This document shows, in pieces, positions 26,482-33,554 of a DNA stretch of 64,000 nt (positions are counted from its first letter, which is position 1; each line of letters opens with the position of its first letter). The notes under the pieces are model-generated. The model did not search any database. It had not been told where the DNA came from and saw only the letters and a program-made list of their open reading frames with translations. This DNA is from Lachnospiraceae bacterium. GTDB lineage: Bacteria; Bacillota_A; Clostridia; Lachnospirales; Lachnospiraceae. The stretch is from NCBI GenBank assembly GCA_017626435.1, contig JAGAIR010000008.1, positions 33,645-97,644 on the forward strand, in the 5' to 3' direction. A program made the translations under genes and the position numbers.

Positions 26482-27130
26482 AAATTTGTTTCAAATGGAT
26501 GAGACCATTGCCTGTGAAATTTTTGAGGGAGTGGATTTTCCATGGGAGGTTCTGCCCAGGATCAAAGATTTTATCCTGGTGCTTGGGCATACTTTAAGCT
26601 TGGAGGAGTATGAAAAAAGAGGAGAGGATATCTGGGTTGCCAAATCGGCAAAGATAGCACCTACCGTTTCTTTAAATGGTCCATGTATCATTGGGAAGCA
26701 TGCAGAAATCCGTCAATGTGCCTTTATCCGTGGCAATGCCATTGTAGGAGAAAATTGTGTGGTAGGGAATTCTACGGAGCTGAAGAATGTCATATTATTT
26801 AATAATGTACAAGTGCCTCATTATAATTATGTGGGTGATTCCATTTTGGGATACAAATCCCATATGGGTGCCGGTTCTATTACGTCTAATGTAAAGTCAG
26901 ATAAAACACAGGTAACGATCCGTTATGAGGGGGATACGATTGAAACCGGATTGAAAAAAATGGGTGCCATTCTGGGCAACTATGTGGAGGTGGGCTGCAA
27001 CAGTGTGCTGAATCCGGGAACTATCATCGGAAGCAATACCAATGTATACCCGCTTTCCATGGTGCGTGGCTATGTACCAAAAGGTAGTATATACAAAAAA
27101 CAGGGGGAAATCGTAGAAAAATATCTGTAA
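26459..27130 (+). CDS. Left-handed beta-helix transferase-like protein
   Basis: A 223-residue protein with a hexapeptide-repeat beta-helix from about residue 60 on (IAPTVSLNGPCIIGKHAEIRQ and following; quoted in part as IAPTVSLNGPCIIG). It resembles the acetyltransferase half of GlmU-like sugar-nucleotide enzymes but has no nucleotidyltransferase half. ATG 26459 has AAAGGAG upstream and overlaps topB. Substrate is unknown; a sugar or sugar-phosphate is likely by family. Confidence 0.7.
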   Translation: MYEKLKNKNLFQMDETIACEIFEGVDFPWEVLPRIKDFILVLGHTLSLEEYEKRGEDIWVAKSAKIAPTVSLNGPCIIGKHAEIRQCAFIRGNAIVGENCVVGNSTELKNVILFNNVQVPHYNYVGDSILGYKSHMGAGSITSNVKSDKTQVTIRYEGDTIETGLKKMGAILGNYVEVGCNSVLNPGTIIGSNTNVYPLSMVRGYVPKGSIYKKQGEIVEKYL

Positions 27131-27245
27131 TCTTTTTTTGGTCTTTTTTGTCAAAAAGTGTAGACTAAATGGACAAATTGTGCGAAAATAGTGCTAGAAC
27201 TGCGGATATGACGCAGATAATAAGCATATTGAAAGGAGTATGAAC

Positions 27246-27953
27246 ATGATTTATTCACAGGAAGTAGAAAACATGTGCCCGGTTGCTCAGGGGGTGAATC
27301 ACGGTTGTGCACCAATTCCAGAAGAAGCAAAATGGGTTAAGGCAAAAGAAGTAAAGGATATCTCTGGCTTTACACATGGTGTAGGCTGGTGTGCACCACA
27401 GCAGGGTGCCTGCAAGCTGAGCCTGAATGTAAAGGAAGGTATCATTCAGGAAGCATTAGTTGAGACAATCGGATGTTCTGGTATGACTCATTCTGCAGCG
27501 ATGGCTGCTGAGATTCTTCCGGGACGTACTGTTATGGAAGCGTTAAATACTGACTTAGTCTGTGATGCTATCAATACAGCTATGAGAGAGCTGTTCTTAC
27601 AGATTGTATATGGTCGTTCTCAGTCTGCATTCTCTGAGGATGGACTTCCGGTAGGTGCTGGTCTTGAGGATTTAGGAAAGGGACTTCGTTCTCAGGTTGG
27701 TACAATGTATGGTACCTTAAAGAAAGGTCCTCGTTACCTGGAGATGGCGGAAGGTTATGTTACAGCAATCGCTCTGGACGCAGATGACCTGATCATTGGT
27801 TATAAGTTCGTTAGCCTTGGAAAGATGACTGACTTCATCAAAAAGGGTGATGATCCAAACACAGCATGGGAAAAGGCTTGTGGTCAGTATGGCCGTGTTG
27901 ATGATGCTGTTAAGCTGATCGATCCTAGAACAGATAAAGAAATCGAGAAATAA
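27246..27953 (+). CDS. NifU-like iron-sulfur scaffold protein of the GGGtGRT pair
   Basis: A 235-residue protein with conserved cysteines in MCPVAQG, NHGCAPIP, GWCAPQQGACKL and TIGCSGMTHSAA, a pattern of NifU/IscU-like scaffold domains. It is strictly paired with the following GGGtGRT gene in many anaerobes, to my knowledge, and the function of the pair is not established. ATG 27246 is preferred over 27240 because AAGGAG is then eight bases away. The pair is 22 bp apart. Cluster assembly or a linked sulfur function is inference. Confidence 0.75.
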   Translation: MIYSQEVENMCPVAQGVNHGCAPIPEEAKWVKAKEVKDISGFTHGVGWCAPQQGACKLSLNVKEGIIQEALVETIGCSGMTHSAAMAAEILPGRTVMEALNTDLVCDAINTAMRELFLQIVYGRSQSAFSEDGLPVGAGLEDLGKGLRSQVGTMYGTLKKGPRYLEMAEGYVTAIALDADDLIIGYKFVSLGKMTDFIKKGDDPNTAWEKACGQYGRVDDAVKLIDPRTDKEIEK

Positions 27954-27975
27954 GAGAAAAGGAGGCAAACGAATC

Positions 27976-28986
27976 ATGGCATTATTTGAATCATATGAAA
28001 GAAGAATAGATAAAATCAATAGCGTATTAAACAGCTATGGTATTGCTTCTATTGAAGAAGCTGAAAAAATCACAAAGGATGCTGGCCTGAATGTATATGA
28101 TCAGGTAAAGGGCATTCAGCCAATCTGTTTCGAGAATGCTTGCTGGGCTTATACCGTAGGTGCAGCTATTGCGATCAAGAAGGATTGTCGTCGTGCAGCA
28201 GATGCAGCTGCAGCAATTGGTGAAGGTTTACAGGCATTCTGTATTCCAGGTTCCGTTGCAGATACCCGTAAGGTAGGTTTGGGACATGGTAACTTAGGAA
28301 AGATGCTTCTGGAAGAAGAGACGGAGTGTTTCTGTTTTCTGGCTGGTCATGAGTCCTTCGCAGCAGCAGAGGGTGCCATCGGTATCGCAGAGAAGGCAAA
28401 CAAGGTTCGTCAGAAACCTCTTCGCGTTATCCTGAATGGTCTTGGAAAGGATGCAGCACAGATCATCTCCCGTATCAATGGATTTACCTTTGTTGAGACA
28501 GAGTATGACCCATACACAAATACTGTAAAAGAAGTATTCCGTAAGTCTTATTCTGAGGGACTTCGTGCAAAGGTAAACTGCTACGGTGCAAACGATGTTT
28601 GTGAAGGTGTTGCTATCATGCATAAGGAAGGTGTAGATGTTTCTATTACAGGTAACTCTACCAACCCAACCCGTTTCCAGCATCCGGTAGCTGGTACATA
28701 CAAAAAAGAATGTATCGAGCAGGGTAAGAAGTACTTCTCGGTAGCTTCTGGTGGAGGTACAGGACGTACGCTTCATCCGGATAACATGGCAGCTGGTCCT
28801 GCTTCCTATGGTATGACAGATACACTTGGTCGTATGCACAGTGATGCTCAGTTTGCTGGTTCTTCCTCTGTACCTGCCCATGTTGAGATGATGGGCCTGA
28901 TCGGTGCTGGTAACAACCCAATGGTTGGTATGACTGTTGCAGTTGCTGTATCCATCGAGGAAGCTGCTAAGGCAGGTAAGTTCTAA
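27976..28986 (+). CDS. GGGtGRT family protein
   Basis: A 336-residue protein named for its motif, seen here as ASGGGTGRTLHPDNMAAGPA near residue 257. Other conserved parts are CFENACWAYTVGAAIAIK given in short as FENACWAYTVG, and ITGNSTNPTRFQHPVAGTYK in part. A C-terminal hydrophobic stretch NPMVGMTVAVAVSIEEAAK precedes the end. Codon choice is biased toward a highly expressed gene set. A near-copy of its last codons occurs 853 bp downstream. The molecular role is unknown. Confidence 0.8.
   Translation: MALFESYERRIDKINSVLNSYGIASIEEAEKITKDAGLNVYDQVKGIQPICFENACWAYTVGAAIAIKKDCRRAADAAAAIGEGLQAFCIPGSVADTRKVGLGHGNLGKMLLEEETECFCFLAGHESFAAAEGAIGIAEKANKVRQKPLRVILNGLGKDAAQIISRINGFTFVETEYDPYTNTVKEVFRKSYSEGLRAKVNCYGANDVCEGVAIMHKEGVDVSITGNSTNPTRFQHPVAGTYKKECIEQGKKYFSVASGGGTGRTLHPDNMAAGPASYGMTDTLGRMHSDAQFAGSSSVPAHVEMMGLIGAGNNPMVGMTVAVAVSIEEAAKAGKF
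28954..28986 (+). repeat. Direct repeat, copy 1: end of the GGGtGRT gene
   Basis: These 33 bases encode IEEAAKAGKF and the stop. A 23-bp core from 28957 is identical to 29810-29832. Confidence 0.85.
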
Positions 28987-29018
28987 AAATATTGAAATAA
29001 CGTTGTTTATAAGTGATT

Positions 29019-29048
29019 AGGAGTGACTAAATGCAGGTCACTCCTATA
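29019..29048 (+). terminator. Terminator after GGGtGRT gene (islet side)
   Basis: A perfect 9-bp stem (29019-29027 with 29037-29045) is followed by an AT-rich but T-poor tail, so its strength is uncertain. Confidence 0.5.
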
Positions 29049-29180
29049 TTATTTCTACATTATTCCTACATTTGATGAATGATTTTTTGGGCACGATTCT
29101 AAATCTTGAAAACAGGAATGGATATTTCTTTGGGATTATGGTAATATATTATTATCAGAATTTTAGAAGGGGTGATGAAC

Positions 29181-29339
29181 ATGGCATTAGCAGAGGCTGT
29201 AAAAACAGTAGAACCTACTTATACAATCAATGATTCTATGAATGTCTTGTTAGGGAAACTTGATGAAGCCATTGACGATATGGAAAATGGCAGAGTTCAG
29301 ACAATTGATGAAGCATGGAATGAAATTGACAGAGTATAG
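29181..29339 (+). CDS. Antitoxin of a RelE/ParE-type module
   Basis: A 52-residue acidic peptide starting MALAEAVKTVEP and ending NEIDRV, with an AAGGGGTGA ribosome site. It is too short for a full DNA-binding domain; the C-terminal helix (residues 22-52, rich in Asp and Glu) would suit binding to the toxin. It lies eight bases before the toxin gene, the usual antitoxin-first order. The call rests on this context and on its charge. Confidence 0.6.
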   Translation: MALAEAVKTVEPTYTINDSMNVLLGKLDEAIDDMENGRVQTIDEAWNEIDRV

Positions 29340-29347
29340 GGGTACAA

Positions 29348-29686
29348 ATGGTAAAAAGATACAAAGTGGTAATAGCACAGAGTGGAAAAATGGATGTCAT
29401 GAATAAGAAGCGGTATATTATTGAAAATTTTAGATATCGTGATTATGCTCAAAACTTTTCCGCTAAGATAAAGAAAGCTGCACAAAAATTGGATACATTG
29501 CCAACCGGCTATGGAACAACAGGTTTTCAATACCGGGGATATAACATCTATATGAAGCCAATTAGTAATCATTTATTGTTTTATACGGTAGATGAAGAAA
29601 ACATGGTGGTAACTGTGCTTCGTGTATTGCAGGATGGCATGGATTGGGAGTACATAATTAAGCATTGGATTGAAAGTAACGCATAA
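29348..29686 (+). CDS. RelE/ParE-superfamily toxin
   Basis: A 112-residue basic protein with the RelE/ParE fold pattern: an N-terminal strand KRYKVVIAQSGK, two helices, LDTLPTGYGTTGFQYRGYNI, and closing strands LLFYTVDEENMVVTVLRVLQD given in part as FYTVDEENMVVTVLRVL. Toxins of this group act as ribosome-dependent mRNA nucleases or gyrase inhibitors. The conserved R near the end (LRVLQDGMDW) is present. It follows its antitoxin and is closed by a terminator. Confidence 0.8.
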   Translation: MVKRYKVVIAQSGKMDVMNKKRYIIENFRYRDYAQNFSAKIKKAAQKLDTLPTGYGTTGFQYRGYNIYMKPISNHLLFYTVDEENMVVTVLRVLQDGMDWEYIIKHWIESNA

Positions 29687-29744
29687 GTGAAATGTAAATG
29701 CAAACTGTCTGGAAAGAGCAGAACATTGTGTTAAGAAGTGCTTC

Positions 29745-29769
29745 AGTGTAGGGTATTCCTACACTTTTT
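29745..29769 (+). terminator. Terminator after the toxin gene
   Basis: A perfect 8-bp stem (29745-29752 with 29758-29765) has a five-base loop and a T run. Confidence 0.8.
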
Positions 29770-29806
29770 GGGATGAAATACCGTATTTCGGGCGTTTCAC
29801 GTTGCG

Positions 29807-29839
29807 ATTGAGGAAGCTGCTAAGGCAGGTAAATTTTAG
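29807..29839 (+). repeat. Direct repeat, copy 2: second end of the GGGtGRT gene
   Basis: It again encodes IEEAAKAGKF and a stop. It differs from copy 1 only at third codon positions and in the stop (TAG for TAA), so it was under coding constraint before it was cut off. Confidence 0.85.
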
Positions 29840-29875
29840 GGAACATGTTAACTTCGCGTAAATAGAAAAGCAGCA

Positions 29876-29916
29876 AAGGACTTCTTAAATTCTGATGGGT
29901 TTGGGAAGTTCTTTTT
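29876..29916 (+). terminator. Probable original terminator of the GGGtGRT gene, now displaced
   Basis: A 14-bp stem with three G-U pairs (29876-29889 with 29900-29913) and a T run lies 37 bp after repeat copy 2, with no gene before it in its present place. Confidence 0.6.
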
Positions 29917-30001
29917 GTTTAGCCGGATGTTGCAAAGCATGACAACGGCGGTTTGTATTTTATGATCATATGGTTTTCAGAATAGAACTGGCATTTAAAA
30001 T

Positions 30002-30046
30002 CTTAACTATATCTTAACCGCCGGTTTTATATGACTATGCTATAAT
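30002..30046 (+). promoter_or_regulatory. Response-regulator-type promoter of the KdpDE-like pair
   Basis: CTTAAC occurs at 30002-30007 and 30013-30018, exactly 11 bp apart, ending just where a -35 would start. TATAAT lies at 30041-30046, 20 bp before the kinase gene. No good -35 is present. This layout fits an OmpR/PhoB-class regulator that replaces the -35. A small AACCG-C-CGGTT palindrome (30016-30026) overlaps. Confidence 0.6.
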
Positions 30047-30065
30047 CGGGACTTGGAGGTAAATA

Positions 30066-31130
30066 ATGAAAAAGTTTTATAGACATATTGTAAATGTGTA
30101 TATTACAGTAATGTTATTAACTGCTTTTTTTGGAATCTGTTTACTATTGCAAAAGTTTTTTGATATTCAGCCTTTGATTCCTGCGATTTTTACACTGGCT
30201 GTATTTTTGATTTCAAAATTTACAACAGGATATCTGCAGGGAATCATCGCTTCTTTTATTAGTATTTTAGCGGTGAATTTTGCTTTTACGTTTCCATATT
30301 TTAAATTGCAGTTTACAATATCGGAGGATTTGATATCAGCAATTATCATGTTGGCAGTCACTATAACCACAAGTACAATGACGACCCAGATAAAAAAGCA
30401 GGAAAAAATGAGAGCAGAGATGGAAATGGAAAAGATGAGATCAAATCTCCTTCGTGCAGTTTCACATGATATACGGACTCCGCTAACGACGATATATGGG
30501 TCAAGTTCTACTTTGATTGAAAATTATGGAGAGTTACCGTTTGAACAAAAGCTGCAGCTTCTTAATGGAATCAAAGAGGACTCAGAATGGCTGATTGATA
30601 TGGTAGAGAACCTGTTGTCAGTGACAAAAATTGATAATGTAAATGTTCGTTTGAAATTGATACCGACTCCACTGGAGGAGTTGATTGACACAGTTCTTGT
30701 CAAATTTAAAAAACGATATCCAGACCAAACTGTTGAAATAGATATACCAGAAGAATTCATAAGTATTCCGATGGATTCTATCCTTATTGGACAGGTTGTA
30801 CTGAATCTGCTTGAAAATGCTGTACAGCATGCAAGTGGGATGACCAGATTGGCTCTAAAAGTATTTTTACAGGAGGGTGAGGCTGTTTTTGAAATATGTG
30901 ATGATGGATGTGGTATTCCGAAGGATAAAATAAATAATCTTTTTAACGGATACATGGAAAGGAAGAATGAGAACGTTGACTGCCAGAAACACTGTATGGG
31001 GATTGGTCTTTATGTGTGTGCTTCCATAGTCAGGGCACATAATGGGAAAATTTCAGCAGAAAATAATAAAATGGGTGGAAGTTGTTTTAGATTTTCTTTG
31101 AAACTGGAGGAAGAAGATTGTGAACAATAA
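30066..31130 (+). CDS. KdpD-like sensor histidine kinase (DUF4118)
   Basis: A 354-residue kinase with four N-terminal transmembrane helices (about 12-105) of the DUF4118 type found in KdpD, then HisKA with His134 in RAVSHDIRTPLT, and an ATPase domain with NLLENAVQHA, DDGCGIP and GIGLYV. It lacks the large N-terminal KdpD and USP cytoplasmic domains, as many Firmicutes short forms do. The likely signal is ionic or membrane stress. It overlaps its regulator gene by 11 bases. Confidence 0.88.
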   Translation: MKKFYRHIVNVYITVMLLTAFFGICLLLQKFFDIQPLIPAIFTLAVFLISKFTTGYLQGIIASFISILAVNFAFTFPYFKLQFTISEDLISAIIMLAVTITTSTMTTQIKKQEKMRAEMEMEKMRSNLLRAVSHDIRTPLTTIYGSSSTLIENYGELPFEQKLQLLNGIKEDSEWLIDMVENLLSVTKIDNVNVRLKLIPTPLEELIDTVLVKFKKRYPDQTVEIDIPEEFISIPMDSILIGQVVLNLLENAVQHASGMTRLALKVFLQEGEAVFEICDDGCGIPKDKINNLFNGYMERKNENVDCQKHCMGIGLYVCASIVRAHNGKISAENNKMGGSCFRFSLKLEEEDCEQ

Positions 31131-31815
31131 ATATAAGATTTTGATTATTGAAGATGAATTAAATATTTCTAATTTTGTCAAGGCAAAACTGGATGCCAAT
31201 GGGTTTCAGGTAGTAACTGCTTTTAGCGAAAAAGAAGGGATGATGATGTTCCTATCCCATTGTCCGGATTTGATTATTTTAGATCTGGGCTTACCTGATT
31301 TGGATGGTATGGAGTTTATCAGAGAAGTCAGGAAAAAATCAATTGTTCCAATTATTGTATTATCGGCACGTTCCAGTGAAAAAGATAAAGTGGATGCTTT
31401 GAATCTGGGGGCCAATGATTATATGACAAAGCCTTTTGGGACAGAGGAACTTATGGCAAGGATACGTTCTATATTCCGGAACCAGAATCAATTACTGGCA
31501 GCTGATAAGGAGTTGGAAGATTATTATGTGGTAAATGATCTGAGAATAGACTATAGACAGCGGAGGATATTTGTAGGCGATGAGGAAGTCAAACTGACGC
31601 GGACGGAATATAACATTGTTGCTTTTTTGTCACATAATTCAGGAAAAATCATAACATATGAGGAAATTATCAATTATATATGGAATTGGTCTGATGAAGG
31701 GAGTGTTAAGAAATTACAGGTCAATATAGCCAATATAAGAAGAAAATTGGGAGAAAAGCCGGGGCAAAGTTCTTATATATTCAATGAATTAGGGGTTGGG
31801 TACCGGATGGATTAA
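31120..31815 (+). CDS. KdpE-like response regulator
   Basis: A 231-residue OmpR-family regulator. The phospho-acceptor is Asp55 in LIILDLGLPD, and the C-terminal winged helix ends with KKLQVNIANIRRKLGEKPG and GVGYRM. Start is GTG 31120, with GGAGG nine bases upstream inside the kinase gene. It likely binds the repeats upstream of the kinase and may also control the antiporter that follows. Confidence 0.9.
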   Translation: MNNKYKILIIEDELNISNFVKAKLDANGFQVVTAFSEKEGMMMFLSHCPDLIILDLGLPDLDGMEFIREVRKKSIVPIIVLSARSSEKDKVDALNLGANDYMTKPFGTEELMARIRSIFRNQNQLLAADKELEDYYVVNDLRIDYRQRRIFVGDEEVKLTRTEYNIVAFLSHNSGKIITYEEIINYIWNWSDEGSVKKLQVNIANIRRKLGEKPGQSSYIFNELGVGYRMD

Positions 31816-31868
31816 GAACCTATGACATAAAAAGATAAATTGCTTGCGAGGTTAAGAGGTGACTGAAA

Positions 31869-31997
31869 GTGCAGAATGAGAAAAATGGATTGCCAGAACG
31901 AATAGAACCATTGAAGAAAATACAGATGAATAAGATTTTGATGGATATCATCATAGTAAGTTATATTCACTGTAAAGATGGTAAGAAACGCGGATAA
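31869..31997 (+). CDS. Possible 42-aa peptide
   Basis: A GTG-started frame reads MQNEKNGLPERIEPLKKI, then MNKILMDIIIVSYIHC and a basic tail KDGKKRG. GAGGTGA lies upstream. No family is recognised. It could be a real small protein with a short membrane-seeking helix, or non-coding leader of the antiporter transcript. Confidence 0.25.
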   Translation: MQNEKNGLPERIEPLKKIQMNKILMDIIIVSYIHCKDGKKRG

Positions 31998-32037
31998 TCA
32001 ATCTTTCATATCGAGTAGAGAAAAGGAGTGAATTATT

Positions 32038-32169
32038 ATGTTAGAACAGGTTTTGGCAATCATTGTTTTGGTCGTTTTGGTTTTCGGTGGTTTGGCGGGA
32101 TGTATCGTAAAGCATTTTATGCACAGTCATGGTATCGATATAATGAATAATGAAGGAGGGGAAAAATAA
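32038..32169 (+). CDS. Small single-pass membrane protein, 43 aa
   Basis: A short frame with a strong AAAGGAG site encodes one membrane helix (about residues 5-26, IIVLVVLVFGGLAGC) followed by a short polar tail with His and Lys. Its stop overlaps the antiporter ATG by one base (TAATG), so the two are translationally coupled. This suggests a small accessory subunit of the antiporter, in the manner of KdpF or similar peptides. No family is recognised. Confidence 0.6.
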   Translation: MLEQVLAIIVLVVLVFGGLAGCIVKHFMHSHGIDIMNNEGGEK

Positions 32170-33365
32170 TGGATACTTACAAATTTTTGCTGGATTTAGC
32201 CCTTATTTTATTTAGTACAAAGATTCTTGGTCTCATAACCCGTAAATTTTATATGCCGCAGGTTGTCGGTGCATTGCTGGCAGGTCTGATCCTTGGACCA
32301 GGTATCTTAAATGTCATTTCACAGACTGATTTTATCAATCAATCTGCGGAAGTGGGTGTTGTTGTATTGATGTTCTGTGCGGGAATGGAAACAGATGTTA
32401 ACGAACTGAAGAAATCAGGTAAAGCATCGCTTATTATTGCATTGATCGGAGTTTTTGTTCCGTTGGCAGGTGGATATATCACTGCCATGATCTTTGGTAA
32501 AATGGGACTGATCGAATCTGATGCCAGCAGTAGTATTTTCTTGCAGAACCTCTTTATCGGAGTCATTCTCACTGCGACTTCCGTAAGTATTACAGTGGAA
32601 ACGCTGAAAGAGCTTGGAAAACTAAAGACCCGTGCGGGAAATGCGATTTTAGGTGCTGCTGTTATTGATGATATTCTGGGAATCATTGCACTGACCATTA
32701 TTACAAGCCTCGCTGACAGCTCCATCAAAGTGTGGATTATCTTATTGAAGATTGTGGGGTTCTTTGTATTTGTTGCTGTAATCGGATTTCTGTTTTATAA
32801 ATTTTTCTCCAAATGGAGTGACAAATCAGAGGTGGGATTGCAAAGACATGTAATTGTTTCACTTGTATTTTGTCTGCTCATGGCTTATGCTGCAGAAGCA
32901 TTTTTTGGTGTAGCAGATATCACGGGTGCATATTTAGCCGGAATCGTAATATCATTGACACAAAAAGAAAAATATATCTCGTCACGTTTTAATACTCTTT
33001 CTTATCTGTATTTATCGCCGATATTTTTTGCCAGTATCGGACTGAAGGTGGTCCTGCCGAAAATGAGCTGCGCGATCATTGCATTTTCTGTCATTCTCAC
33101 TATAGTAGCAATTTTGACGAAAGTGGTTGGATGTGGCTTGGGGGCAAAATTGTGCCGTTATACGAACCATGAGTCCATTCAGATAGGTGTCGGAATGATC
33201 TCCAGAGGAGAAGTGGCTTTGATCGTTGCAAATAAAGGAGCAGGTTTGGGACTGATGGGATCACAGTTGATGGGACCAATCGTAATTGTGGTTATCATTA
33301 CAACAATTATTGCTCCAATCTTGTTAAAACCGGTATTTAAAATGGAATCGGAACTTCAGGAATAA
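32169..33365 (+). CDS. Cation:proton antiporter (CPA2, NapA/KefB-like)
   Basis: A 398-residue membrane protein with about twelve transmembrane segments. It has the CPA2 features MPQVVGALLAGLILGPG near residue 30 and the ion-binding AAVIDDILGIIAL (paired aspartates at about 165-166), which suggests electrogenic sodium/proton exchange. The C-terminal RCK/TrkA domain of KefB proteins is absent. GMISRGEVALIVA is typical. It is coupled to the small protein before it. Confidence 0.88.
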   Translation: MDTYKFLLDLALILFSTKILGLITRKFYMPQVVGALLAGLILGPGILNVISQTDFINQSAEVGVVVLMFCAGMETDVNELKKSGKASLIIALIGVFVPLAGGYITAMIFGKMGLIESDASSSIFLQNLFIGVILTATSVSITVETLKELGKLKTRAGNAILGAAVIDDILGIIALTIITSLADSSIKVWIILLKIVGFFVFVAVIGFLFYKFFSKWSDKSEVGLQRHVIVSLVFCLLMAYAAEAFFGVADITGAYLAGIVISLTQKEKYISSRFNTLSYLYLSPIFFASIGLKVVLPKMSCAIIAFSVILTIVAILTKVVGCGLGAKLCRYTNHESIQIGVGMISRGEVALIVANKGAGLGLMGSQLMGPIVIVVIITTIIAPILLKPVFKMESELQE

Positions 33366-33384
33366 ATGATTTCAGATTGGAAAT

Positions 33385-33411
33385 AAGGGAGTCCATCAGG
33401 GCTCCTTTTTT
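33385..33411 (+). terminator. Terminator after the antiporter gene
   Basis: A 7-bp stem (33385-33391 with 33402-33408, one G-U) and a T run. Confidence 0.65.
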
Positions 33412-33436
33412 GTTAGATTTGAATCTCAAAAAGCTG

Positions 33437-33466
33437 TAATAATATTGGATATTTCGGATATTATTA
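33437..33466. promoter_or_regulatory. Perfect 9-bp inverted repeat upstream of a lipoprotein promoter
   Basis: TAATAATAT (33437-33445) and ATATTATTA (33458-33466) end two bases before the -35. The spacer repeats GGATATT. It could be an operator; the regulator is unknown. Confidence 0.45.
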
Positions 33467-33468
33467 TT

Positions 33469-33497
33469 TTGTCATATGATTTTTTTTATGTTATGAT
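33469..33497 (+). promoter_or_regulatory. Promoter of the Ig-like lipoprotein gene
   Basis: TTGTCA (33469-33474) and TATGAT (33492-33497) are 17 bp apart. Confidence 0.6.
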
Positions 33498-33554
33498 AAA
33501 CATATCTTGCACTAATGGAAGGTCAATGATATTTTAATGAGGGAGGATATGAAA

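Larger units (their letters stand above)
28987..29806. mobile_element. Toxin-antitoxin islet between duplicated gene ends
   Basis: The 0.82 kb between the two copies of the gene end holds two terminators and a toxin-antitoxin pair, and nothing else. The layout fits insertion at the 3' end of the GGGtGRT gene with restoration of that end, as integrating elements do at tRNA and other gene ends. No integrase is present, so it is either a remnant or was mobilised in trans. Confidence 0.5.
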
